Source: UBA940 sp031548515 (GTDB taxonomy: Bacteria > Bacteroidota > Bacteroidia > Bacteroidales > Rikenellaceae). Taken from it: DNA of 64,000 nucleotides. Both the position numbers and the translations under genes were made by a program. The stretch is from the NCBI GenBank assembly GCA_031548515.1, contig JAVBRB010000008.1:1-64000 (forward strand), read 5' to 3'. Positions 22,397-30,398 of this stretch are shown piece by piece. How positions within the stretch are numbered: the stretch's first letter is position 1; every line of letters starts with the position of its first letter. The notes under the pieces were generated by a model that saw only the letters and a list, made by a program, of their open reading frames with translations, ran no database searches and had not been told where the DNA came from.

Positions 22397-23530
22397 ATGA
22401 CGAACGTAAACGCCCACCTGCATACTCCCTGGTCGTTCAGCGCTTTCGACAGCGTCGGACAGGCTCTAGACATGGCCGCGGCACAGAACGTAAAAGTGGT
22501 CGGCATCAACGACTTCTACTCCACCGACGGCTACGCCGAGTGGACCGAAGGATGCCACGCACGGAAGCTTTTCCCGCTGTTCAACATCGAGATGATAAGT
22601 CTCGACGAACAGTTCCAGCGCGAGGGGCTGCGCGTCAACGATCCCGGAAATCCCGGCCGCACCTACCTGAGCGGCAAGGGGCTGGCAAATCCGCCCCACA
22701 TCGCGGAACCTTACGCTTCGCGCCTTGCGGCTGTCCGCGAGGAATCGAACGCGCAGGTCAGGGCGATGTGTGCAAAGCTGAACGCGGTGCTGGGATCTGT
22801 CGGCGCGGGTTTTTCGCTCGACATTAAAGAGATAGAAAAAACACTGACGAAAGGCAATATCCGCGAACGCCACATTGCAAAGGCGCTGCGCCTTGCGGTT
22901 TACGAACGGGCGGCCGACGACGCGGAAAGAAAGGCCCTGCTCGAAAAGATTTTCGGCGGCAAGGCTCTGAAATCGTCTGCCGGCGACTTCGCGGGAGTAG
23001 AGAACGAGATACGTAGCAACCTTCTGAAAGCAGGCGGCGCGGCTTTCGTTCCCGAGGAACCGAAAGCATTCCTGCCCATGGAGGAGGTCGTCGCGATAAT
23101 CGAGGCAGCGGGCGGCATACCCACCTATCCGTTCTTTGCCGACGATATAAACAGTAATTTCACCGACTTCGAGGGCGACCTCCCGAAAGCGGCGGCCATC
23201 CTTAAATCGAGGGGCATCCACAACGTCGAATTCATCACCACGCGCAACAGCGTCGAGGTTTTGGAATGTTATTCCCAATGGCTGTGGAACAACGGTTTTA
23301 CGGTCACTTTCGGCAGCGAACACAACTCTCCAGCAATGGAGCCAGTCGAACTTTTCGCACGCGGCGGGGCAGAGCTGACGCCCTTCCTGAAGGAAATAAA
23401 CTACAAAGGAGCCTGCATAGTCGCAGCGCACCAGGAGATTTACGCCCGTACAGGCATGCTTTACGACCCCTCGAAGCGCGGCGAATACGTTACGCTCGGC
23501 GATAAACTGATACAACAGGCAATACGATGA
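22397..23530 (+). CDS. PHP-domain protein, putative metal-dependent phosphoesterase or hydrolase
   Basis: A 377-residue protein beginning MTNVNAHLHTPWSFSAFDS, the HxH motif that opens PHP (polymerase and histidinol phosphatase) metal sites. Further likely ligands are in GINDFYST, FNIEMISL and FGSEHNSPAMEP, in the order expected for a PHP barrel. A helical insertion fills residues about 120-230. It starts 3 bases after E1 and its stop overlaps the next start by 4 bases (ATGA), so it is part of the operon. A phosphatase or hydrolase acting on a pathway intermediate is inference; no characterised homologue is recognised. Confidence 0.8.
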   Translation: MTNVNAHLHTPWSFSAFDSVGQALDMAAAQNVKVVGINDFYSTDGYAEWTEGCHARKLFPLFNIEMISLDEQFQREGLRVNDPGNPGRTYLSGKGLANPPHIAEPYASRLAAVREESNAQVRAMCAKLNAVLGSVGAGFSLDIKEIEKTLTKGNIRERHIAKALRLAVYERAADDAERKALLEKIFGGKALKSSAGDFAGVENEIRSNLLKAGGAAFVPEEPKAFLPMEEVVAIIEAAGGIPTYPFFADDINSNFTDFEGDLPKAAAILKSRGIHNVEFITTRNSVEVLECYSQWLWNNGFTVTFGSEHNSPAMEPVELFARGGAELTPFLKEINYKGACIVAAHQEIYARTGMLYDPSKRGEYVTLGDKLIQQAIR

Positions 23531-25464
23531 AAGAGTTACAGCAACTTGTCGAGATATCGCGCCATTACGGCGCCGACAGCCGCTATGTGATAGCCGGAGG
23601 CGGCAATACGTCTTACAAAACGGCGGACCGGCTGTGGGTGAAGGCGAGCGGATTTCCGCTTGCGACCATAACGGAGGATGGTTTTGCTGTGCTCGACCGC
23701 GCCAAACTCGCCGTCATTGGTGAAAAACAGTACAGTGCCGATCCCGCCGAACGCGAGGAAATGATCAAACAGGACCTCGCGGCGGCGTGCATAACAAAAG
23801 ACCGCCGTCCGAGCGTCGAAACTTCGATGCACAACTCCATCTCAGCGCCGTTCGTGGTACATCTCCATCCCACGATGGTGGGCGCGCTGATGTCGGGCAA
23901 CAAGGCGGAAGAACTTACGAAAGATATTTTCGGCGACAGGGTTCTGTATATTCCCTACACCGATCCTGGCTACGTTCTTTTCAAGAAAGTGGACGACGGC
24001 ATCGCAGCCCACAAGGCGGCGCACGGCATGGAACCCAGGATAATCCTGCTGCAGAACCATGGTATTTTCGTGAGCGGCGACACGCCCGAAGAGATCAAGA
24101 AAACCTACGACGGGGTGCTCGGAGCAATCGCTGCCCGCGTTAACGAGCCACTGCCCGAAGAGCCGCGCGAAGTTTGCGCCTGCGCCAACGAAGTCGTGCC
24201 GGCCCTCCGCATGATGCTTGGCGGAAAGACCCTCAAGAGCACAAATTCGGCGTTGGTGGAGTATTTTACCGATAGCGCCGAACGTTTCCGCGAGGTCAGC
24301 CGACCGTTCACCCCCGACATCATCGTATACTGCAAGTCGCACTATATTTACGCAGAGAAACCAGAGGCCGGAGCGATAATCGCGCAAATGGAAGAGTACC
24401 GGGAACAGTTCGGCTATGATCCGAAAGTACTTATGATAAAAGGCATCGGGTTGGTGGCCTGCGGCGACAATGCGGCCGGGGCCGAGATTATCACCGACGT
24501 CTATACCGACATGCTCAAGATAACCTGGCTGTCCCGGTGGTTTGGCGGCCCGCACCCAATGACCGACGCACAGGTGGACTTCATCGACAACTGGGAGGTC
24601 GAGAACTACCGCCGCTCGGTGAGTGCGGGTGCGACAAAAGGACGCGCCGAGAACAAGATATTCATTATCACGGGTGCGGCACAGGGGTTCGGCGAAGGGA
24701 TAGCCCGCTGCCTTATGGCCGAGGGGGCGAACATCGTGGTGGCCGACCTGAATGAAGATGCCGGGTGCAGAACCACTGAAAATCTAAACATTACAGCCGG
24801 TAAAAATCGCGCGATATTTGTGAAGACCAACGTTGCCGAGCCGGAAAGCCTCGCGGGGCTTATCCGCGAAACCGTGCGGGAGTTCGGCGGACTGGACGTT
24901 TTCGTCAGCAACGCGGGAGTTCTGCGCGCCGGGGGTATCGACGCTATGACGCCCGAAACGTTCGATTTCGTGACCAGGATAAACTACAACGCCTATTTCT
25001 ACTGCGTGCAGGCGGCGGCCCCGGTGATGAAACTCCAGAACCGCTATGCTCCCGAAAACTACGGCGACATCGTGCAGATAAACTCCAAGTCGGGACTTCG
25101 AGGCTCCAAGGCCAACTTCGCATACGCCGGAGGAAAGTTCGGCGGCGTAGGGCTTACGCAGTCATTCGCGTTGGAATTAGCCCCGTTCCGCATCAAGGTC
25201 AACTCGGTGTGCCCGGGCAATTTCTACGAAGGTCCGCTGTGGAGCGACCCCGAGAACGGGCTGTTCGTCCAGTATCTCGCCGCCGGAAAAGTCCCGGGCG
25301 CAAAAACCGTCGAGGACGTGCGTAATTTTTACATGTCGCAGGTGCCGATGGGCAAGGGAACAGGCCCCGATGATGTTACACGTGCGATCCTGTACCTTGT
25401 GGAACAGACCTGCGAAACAGGGCAGGCTCTGCCCGTGACAGGCGGACAGGTGATGCTCAATTAA
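23527..25464 (+). CDS. Bifunctional class II aldolase / short-chain dehydrogenase fusion
   Basis: A 645-residue fusion. Residues 1-365 form a class II (zinc) aldolase/adducin domain with the catalytic Glu98 and zinc ligands His112, His114 (VVHLHP) and His178 (LLQNHG) all present. Residues about 375-645 form an NAD-dependent SDR domain with TGAAQGFGEG and the catalytic Ser520/522, Tyr533 and Lys537. The architecture matches that of RhaEW (rhamnulose-1-phosphate aldolase joined to lactaldehyde dehydrogenase). The SDR ending (PDDVTRAILYLVEQTCETGQ) also recalls sorbitol-6-phosphate dehydrogenases. The exact sugar phosphate is unknown. It overlaps the PHP gene and precedes the sulfatase by 13 bases. 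Confidence 0.87.
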   Translation: MKELQQLVEISRHYGADSRYVIAGGGNTSYKTADRLWVKASGFPLATITEDGFAVLDRAKLAVIGEKQYSADPAEREEMIKQDLAAACITKDRRPSVETSMHNSISAPFVVHLHPTMVGALMSGNKAEELTKDIFGDRVLYIPYTDPGYVLFKKVDDGIAAHKAAHGMEPRIILLQNHGIFVSGDTPEEIKKTYDGVLGAIAARVNEPLPEEPREVCACANEVVPALRMMLGGKTLKSTNSALVEYFTDSAERFREVSRPFTPDIIVYCKSHYIYAEKPEAGAIIAQMEEYREQFGYDPKVLMIKGIGLVACGDNAAGAEIITDVYTDMLKITWLSRWFGGPHPMTDAQVDFIDNWEVENYRRSVSAGATKGRAENKIFIITGAAQGFGEGIARCLMAEGANIVVADLNEDAGCRTTENLNITAGKNRAIFVKTNVAEPESLAGLIRETVREFGGLDVFVSNAGVLRAGGIDAMTPETFDFVTRINYNAYFYCVQAAAPVMKLQNRYAPENYGDIVQINSKSGLRGSKANFAYAGGKFGGVGLTQSFALELAPFRIKVNSVCPGNFYEGPLWSDPENGLFVQYLAAGKVPGAKTVEDVRNFYMSQVPMGKGTGPDDVTRAILYLVEQTCETGQALPVTGGQVMLN

Positions 25465-25477
25465 CAACGAAAAGATT

Positions 25478-26896
25478 ATGAGACCGGACACTCTTCGCTA
25501 TACGGCTGCGGGATGCTCGCTGATCACATGCGCGGTTTTGCCGGGCATTACGGCAAAAGCCCAGCACAGTGAGCACCATACCGGTAAGCCAAATGTAATT
25601 TTCATCCTGACGGACGACCACCGTTGGGATGCGGCGGGATTTGCAGGCAACGGGATCATCAGCACCCCGGAACTCGACAGGCTCGCCGTCGAAGGTGTCG
25701 TTTTCCGCAATGCTTTCATAACCACGCCCATCAGCGCCGCCAGCCGGGCGTCAATCCTGACCGGAATGTACGAACGCTCGCACGGATACACTTTCGGGCA
25801 GGGGAATCTCCGCACCACATACGCAGACCAGAGCTATCCCGCGATACTCCACCGGAACGGCTATAAAACCGCCTTTTACGGAAAACTGGGAGTGGATATA
25901 AACGGAGCGGCCGAATTGTTCGACAGCCACGAATTCTACGACAGGGGCAATGCTTCCGACTACCGCGGATATTATTACAAGACAATAGATGGGGATACCG
26001 TCCATCTGACGCGATATACGGGCCACCGGGCGGTGGAGTTCATAGAAAATGCTGCACCCGGCGAACCGTTCTGCCTCTCGCTCAGCTTCAGCGCGCCGCA
26101 TGCGCAGGACAACGCTACCGAACAATATTTCTGGGACAGGGAATCCGATCATCTTTACGAGGATATAACCATCCCGGATCCCCTGCTGGCCGACGATATA
26201 TATTTCGAATCGCTGCCCAAAGAGGTGCGTGAAGGTTACAATCGCCTGCGCTGGACGTGGAGATTCGACACGCCGGAAAAATACCAGAACAGCGTCAAGG
26301 GCTATTACCGGATGATAAGCGACGTAGACCGCGAAATAGGCAGGATACGCTCCGCCCTGCGTGAAAGCAGACAGGAGCAAAACACTGTTATCATCTTTAT
26401 GGGTGACAACGGGTACTTCCTGGGTGAAAAGCAGTTGGCAGGCAAATGGCTGATGTACGACAACTCCCTGCGGGTACCCATGATAATCTACGATCCCATG
26501 GGCAGCAGTGGCGACGTTGAAGACATGGCGCTCAATATCGATATAGCTTCTACGATACTGGATGCCGCAGGGATCGGGATACCTGATACGTACCAGGGAC
26601 AAAGCCTGCTGCCTTATGCACGCAGAAACGATCCCGCAACCGGACGCGGTGAATTCCTCTGCGAACACCTGTGGGAGATGAAACAGATCCCTCCGAGCGA
26701 AGGCATCCGCACCGGAAAGTGGAAATATTTCCGCTACAGGCATATCGCGAATTCCGAAGAGTTATACGATCTGGAGAGCGACCCCCTGGAAGAGCACAAT
26801 CTGGCAAATGACAGGCGCTTCGCAGAAAAACTGACTGAACTGCGATGCAAATGCGATTCGCTCATCAATAATTACACGGCGCTGAAACGCCACTGA
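25478..26896 (+). CDS. Exported Ser-type sulfatase (family S1)
   Basis: A 472-residue arylsulfatase-family enzyme with a Sec signal peptide (residues 1-29, ending ITAKA). The calcium-binding ILTDDHRWD is near residue 45. The formylglycine site is Ser86-Ala-Ala-Ser-Arg90 (S-x-A-x-R), so the catalytic residue would be made from serine by an anaerobic sulfatase-maturating enzyme; none is encoded in this window. The second metal site is IIFMGDNGYFLGEK. C-terminal LYDLESDPLEEHNL is typical of S1 sulfatases on sugars. It is embedded in an operon of cytoplasmic enzymes with only 13 and 5 bases on either side, which suggests that the pathway's sugar arrives sulfated. Confidence 0.9.
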   Translation: MRPDTLRYTAAGCSLITCAVLPGITAKAQHSEHHTGKPNVIFILTDDHRWDAAGFAGNGIISTPELDRLAVEGVVFRNAFITTPISAASRASILTGMYERSHGYTFGQGNLRTTYADQSYPAILHRNGYKTAFYGKLGVDINGAAELFDSHEFYDRGNASDYRGYYYKTIDGDTVHLTRYTGHRAVEFIENAAPGEPFCLSLSFSAPHAQDNATEQYFWDRESDHLYEDITIPDPLLADDIYFESLPKEVREGYNRLRWTWRFDTPEKYQNSVKGYYRMISDVDREIGRIRSALRESRQEQNTVIIFMGDNGYFLGEKQLAGKWLMYDNSLRVPMIIYDPMGSSGDVEDMALNIDIASTILDAAGIGIPDTYQGQSLLPYARRNDPATGRGEFLCEHLWEMKQIPPSEGIRTGKWKYFRYRHIANSEELYDLESDPLEEHNLANDRRFAEKLTELRCKCDSLINNYTALKRH

Positions 26897-26901
26897 AAAT
26901 T

Positions 26902-28167
26902 ATGAAAACAAACGCGGTAAGGCTCTATGGTAAGAACGACCTCCGGCTTGAGGAGTTCGAACTTCCGCAGATAAAGGATGACGAGATCCTTGCGAAAGTG
27001 GTGTGCGACAGCATCTGCATGTCGTCGTACAAGGCTACACACGAAGCCGATGTCCATAAGCGCGTCCCGAAGGACGTGGCGCAGAATCCGGTCATCATAG
27101 GGCACGAATTCGCTGGCGAACTGGTCGAGATCGGCCCGAAATGGCAGGCGAAGTTCAAGGCGGGCGACAAATTCTCGATCCAACCCGCGCTGAACTATGC
27201 CGGCGGCCCGGTTGGGATGCTTAGCGCACCAGGCTACTCATACAAATATATAGGAGGCGACGCGACATACATAATAATTCCCGCCGAAGTGATGGAGCAG
27301 GACTGCCTGCTGCGCTTCGAAGGCGACGGATTTTACCAGGCATCTCTTTCCGAGCCTCTTTCATGCGTCATTGGTGCGATGCATGCCAACTACCACACCA
27401 CGCCAGGCTCGTATGTCCACAAAATGGATATCGTCTCGGACGGCTATATGGCTATCCTGGCCGGTGTCGGCCCGATGGGACTGGCCGCAATAAACTACGC
27501 AATCCACCGCGACCGCGTGCCGAAACTGATGGTTGTGACCGACATAGACCAGACGCGTCTCGACCGAGCGGCATCGCTTTATTCCCCTGCAGAAGCTGCG
27601 AAACGGGGCATCGACCTGCGCTATGTCAACACTTCCGGGATGGAAGATATTGCGGCCGGTCTGCGCGAACTGACCGGCGGACGCGGTTACGATGACGTTT
27701 TCGTATTCGCTCCTGTGACCCCTGTGGTCGAGCAGGGCGACGCGATACTTGCGAACGACGGCTGCCTGAATTTCTTTGCCGGACCGGCAAACCCCGCATT
27801 CCACGCCTCGATGAACTTCTACAACGTGCATTATGCCTCGACACACATAGCCGGAACCAGCGGCGGCAACACAGACGATATGCGGGAAGCCCTCGAAATG
27901 ATGGGCCGCGGACTCGATCCGGCCGGACTGATTACACATATCGGAGGGTTGGACGCCGTGATCGACACGACGATGCGCCTTCCGGAGATCCCGGGCGGAA
28001 AGAAACTTATCTACACACACATCGAGATGCCGCTGACGGCCATCGCCGATTTCGCCGAAAAAGGCAAGACCGAGCCAAAGTTCGCGGCATTGGACGAAAT
28101 ATGCAGGCGCTACAACGGGCTGTGGAGCGTAGAAGCGGAAAAATACCTTTTGGCAAACGCTAAATAA
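26902..28167 (+). CDS. Zinc-type alcohol dehydrogenase, L-sorbose-1-phosphate reductase-like
   Basis: A 421-residue medium-chain dehydrogenase. VCDSICMSSYKATHE near residue 36 and IIGHEFAGELVEIG near residue 63 form the catalytic metal site. The structural-zinc cysteine cluster of classical alcohol dehydrogenases is missing, as in the SorE-type sugar-phosphate branch. The coenzyme-binding region is ILAGVGPMGLAAINYAI. It probably interconverts a keto and hydroxy group on a sugar phosphate or polyol phosphate with NAD(P). It sits 5 bases after the sulfatase and 6 before the tandem aldolase. Substrate unknown. Confidence 0.82.
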   Translation: MKTNAVRLYGKNDLRLEEFELPQIKDDEILAKVVCDSICMSSYKATHEADVHKRVPKDVAQNPVIIGHEFAGELVEIGPKWQAKFKAGDKFSIQPALNYAGGPVGMLSAPGYSYKYIGGDATYIIIPAEVMEQDCLLRFEGDGFYQASLSEPLSCVIGAMHANYHTTPGSYVHKMDIVSDGYMAILAGVGPMGLAAINYAIHRDRVPKLMVVTDIDQTRLDRAASLYSPAEAAKRGIDLRYVNTSGMEDIAAGLRELTGGRGYDDVFVFAPVTPVVEQGDAILANDGCLNFFAGPANPAFHASMNFYNVHYASTHIAGTSGGNTDDMREALEMMGRGLDPAGLITHIGGLDAVIDTTMRLPEIPGGKKLIYTHIEMPLTAIADFAEKGKTEPKFAALDEICRRYNGLWSVEAEKYLLANAK

Positions 28168-28173
28168 ACAATT

Positions 28174-29478
28174 ATGAAACAATTGGACACAAGGCTGATG
28201 CACCCTGCCGACCAGATCGCCCTGATCATCGGCCGCATCTACCGCAGCGGAATGACAACTACAAGCGGCGGCAATATCTCGATCAAGGACGAGGAGGAGA
28301 ACATCTGGATTACGCCCGGCGGCATAGACAAAGGCTCGCTCTCAGCTCGGGACATCATGTGCGTCAAGCCCGACGGCGCCATCATCGGGCCACACAAACC
28401 ATCGTCGGAATACCCGTTCCACAAGGCGATTTACGAAATACGTCCCGGAATGAGGGCCGTCATCCACGCCCATCCGCCCGCACTCGTGTCGTTCAGCATC
28501 GTCCACAAGATACCCGACACCAGCGTAATCCCACAGGCCCGCAGCGTCTGCGGAAAGATCGGTTTTGCTCCATATGCCCTTCCCGGAAGCGCTCTTCTCG
28601 GTGAAAAGATCGCTCAGGAATTCCGCGACAATCCCGAATACAAGGCCGTCGTGATGGAAAACCACGGCGTGGTACTGTGCGGCGAGGATATGACTGACGC
28701 CTACCAACGTTTCGAGACGCTGGAATTCTGTGCCCGCACGCTGCTGAATGCAAATATTCTGGGCAGAGCCAAAGGATTGACCGACGAGCAGATAGCCGTC
28801 CACGACAGGTCTATCCCCACCGACCATCCCCATTTCATGGATGTAGCATATCCATCGGACGAACGCGCCATCCGCACCGACATCGTCCGCATGGTGCGCC
28901 GCGCCTGCGACCAGGGACTGATGATCAGCTCATACGGGACCGTTTCTGTACGCTGGGGCAAAGGCAACGATTTCCTGATCACCCCTCCCGGAGTACCGCG
29001 CTGGGACATCGACCTCGACGACATAGTACAGGTTCGCGGCGGCATGGTCGAAGCCGGTAAAGTGCCGAGCCGCTCGGTAGCGATGCACCACGAGATCTAC
29101 CGCGCCAACCCGAAAATAAACTCGATAATCCTGACGCAGTCGCCCCACCTGATGGGATTTGCCGTGTCGCACAAAAAATTTGACGTGCGTACTATTCCCG
29201 AAAGTTGGATCCTGCTCAAGGACGTTCCCCTGCTACCGTTCGGAACGCAATACGGCGATACATGCCTTGTTGCCGAAACTGTCCGCAACGTGCCTTGTGT
29301 GTTGTTGGCAAACGACTCCGTCGTCGTGACAGGCGATGCGCTGCTGCAGACTTTCGACCGCCTGGAAGTAGCCGAGTTCACCGCCAAATCGCTCATTATG
29401 GCGCAGCCGCTGGGCAAGCTCCAGCCGATAAACGACGCGGAGGTCGAGGATTTGAGGATTGCTTTCCATGTGGAGTAA
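28174..29478 (+). CDS. Tandem class II aldolase/adducin protein with a degenerate second domain
   Basis: A 434-residue protein made of two aldolase/adducin domains. Domain 1 (residues about 8-200) keeps the catalytic Glu79 (SSEYPFH) and zinc ligands His98, His100 (VIHAHP) and His164 (ENHG). Domain 2 (about 228-430) aligns well in fold-defining segments but has Ser301, Leu320, Gln322 and Asp381 at these positions, so it cannot bind zinc the same way. It may serve as a regulatory or structural half. The active half could be a fuculose- or rhamnulose-phosphate-type aldolase. It is the last tightly packed gene of the operon, 79 bases before the lipoate ligase. Confidence 0.85.
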   Translation: MKQLDTRLMHPADQIALIIGRIYRSGMTTTSGGNISIKDEEENIWITPGGIDKGSLSARDIMCVKPDGAIIGPHKPSSEYPFHKAIYEIRPGMRAVIHAHPPALVSFSIVHKIPDTSVIPQARSVCGKIGFAPYALPGSALLGEKIAQEFRDNPEYKAVVMENHGVVLCGEDMTDAYQRFETLEFCARTLLNANILGRAKGLTDEQIAVHDRSIPTDHPHFMDVAYPSDERAIRTDIVRMVRRACDQGLMISSYGTVSVRWGKGNDFLITPPGVPRWDIDLDDIVQVRGGMVEAGKVPSRSVAMHHEIYRANPKINSIILTQSPHLMGFAVSHKKFDVRTIPESWILLKDVPLLPFGTQYGDTCLVAETVRNVPCVLLANDSVVVTGDALLQTFDRLEVAEFTAKSLIMAQPLGKLQPINDAEVEDLRIAFHVE

Positions 29479-29557
29479 ACGGTTAATGATTAATGGTTAA
29501 AGGTTAATTTGTAATCAGGTTTTATCATTAGCCATTGACCATTAAAGTTTTCATATA
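29479..29557. repeat. AT-rich intergenic repeat family 3 (copy 2)
   Basis: GGTTAATGATTAATGGTTAA (29481-29500) faces a partly complementary stretch, ATCATTAGCCATTGACCATT (29524-29543), allowing a long imperfect hairpin. TTAACCATTAATC, the reverse complement of part of the first arm, is also found at 18241-18253. Confidence 0.5.
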
Positions 29558-30205
29558 ATGAAAATCCTGAAAAGTCTTTCGGATGATCCGGCGGGCAATC
29601 TTGCGCTGGAACTGGAACTGCTCACCGGGCGGACGGAAGATTTTTTGCTGCTTTACATAAACCGGCCGTCGGTGATCGTCGGGCGCAACCAGTCACCGGG
29701 CGCCGAAGCTGACCTCGAATATTGCCGCAGCCGCGGAATACCTGTTCTACAACGCATTTCGGGCGGCGGCACTGTTTACCACGATCTCGGGAATATAAAT
29801 TACTCATTCATAACAGCGCGCGGCGACACACCCCTGCTTGACTCATGTCCGCACCAACCAATTGTCGACGCGCTCGCCGCCCTGGGAGTGAAAGCCGCCG
29901 TAGGCCCTCGCGGGGAACTGCTCGCTGGAAGCCTTAAGATCTCCGGAACGGCCTCATACATCACCGGGCAAAGGCAGCTTTTCCACGGAACCCTTCTTTA
30001 CGACACCGACCTGGAAACCATGCGTCTCGCCCTGCGAGGTAATTCGGCGGAACGCGGCCGCAAGATAGCTTCCGTACCATCGGAAACCGCCAACCTGAAA
30101 CCATTCCTGCCTTCTTTTGACAACTCCCGGACATTCCTTGATATCCTCGCTACAACGCTCGCCATAAATTGCAACACAGACGAAACAGTAACCGTCATTT
30201 TTTAA
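29558..30205 (+). CDS. lplA: Lipoate-protein ligase, short form
   Basis: A 215-residue ligase that attaches lipoate to E2 lysines. The signature QRISGGGTVYHDLGNINYSF (residues 66-84) and the catalytic Lys127 in AGSLKISGTA are present. The C-terminal accessory domain of E. coli LplA, needed for lipoate adenylation, is absent, so it may need a partner or use another lipoyl donor. Its position after an operon that opens with a lipoyl-dependent E2 strongly suggests that it lipoylates that complex. Confidence 0.9.
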   Translation: MKILKSLSDDPAGNLALELELLTGRTEDFLLLYINRPSVIVGRNQSPGAEADLEYCRSRGIPVLQRISGGGTVYHDLGNINYSFITARGDTPLLDSCPHQPIVDALAALGVKAAVGPRGELLAGSLKISGTASYITGQRQLFHGTLLYDTDLETMRLALRGNSAERGRKIASVPSETANLKPFLPSFDNSRTFLDILATTLAINCNTDETVTVIF

Positions 30206-30398
30206 AATCAAGCTAAAATACACATCCCAAATGCCGCGACAGCAGCTTTCTAGCTTTCAACAAAAGGCAATGTCATTTATATCATATATTATAACATTAG
30301 TATCAAAACACCAACCATATATAACCAACGATTCCATACTTTTGTAAATAAGCGGATGCCGCGGCACCGGCTTACCCAACCTTCACCGCTACAAACCT
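30206..30398 (+). promoter_or_regulatory. Upstream region of the rhamnose operon
   Basis: No gene. TACTTTTG at 30337-30344 fits the -7 element TAnnTTTG, 55 bases before rhaB, but no -33 TTTG is at the right distance, as expected for an activator-dependent promoter. AT-rich near-repeats (CATATATTATAAC near 30281, CATATATAACC near 30316) just upstream could be sites for the AraC-type regulator of the operon. Confidence 0.45.
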
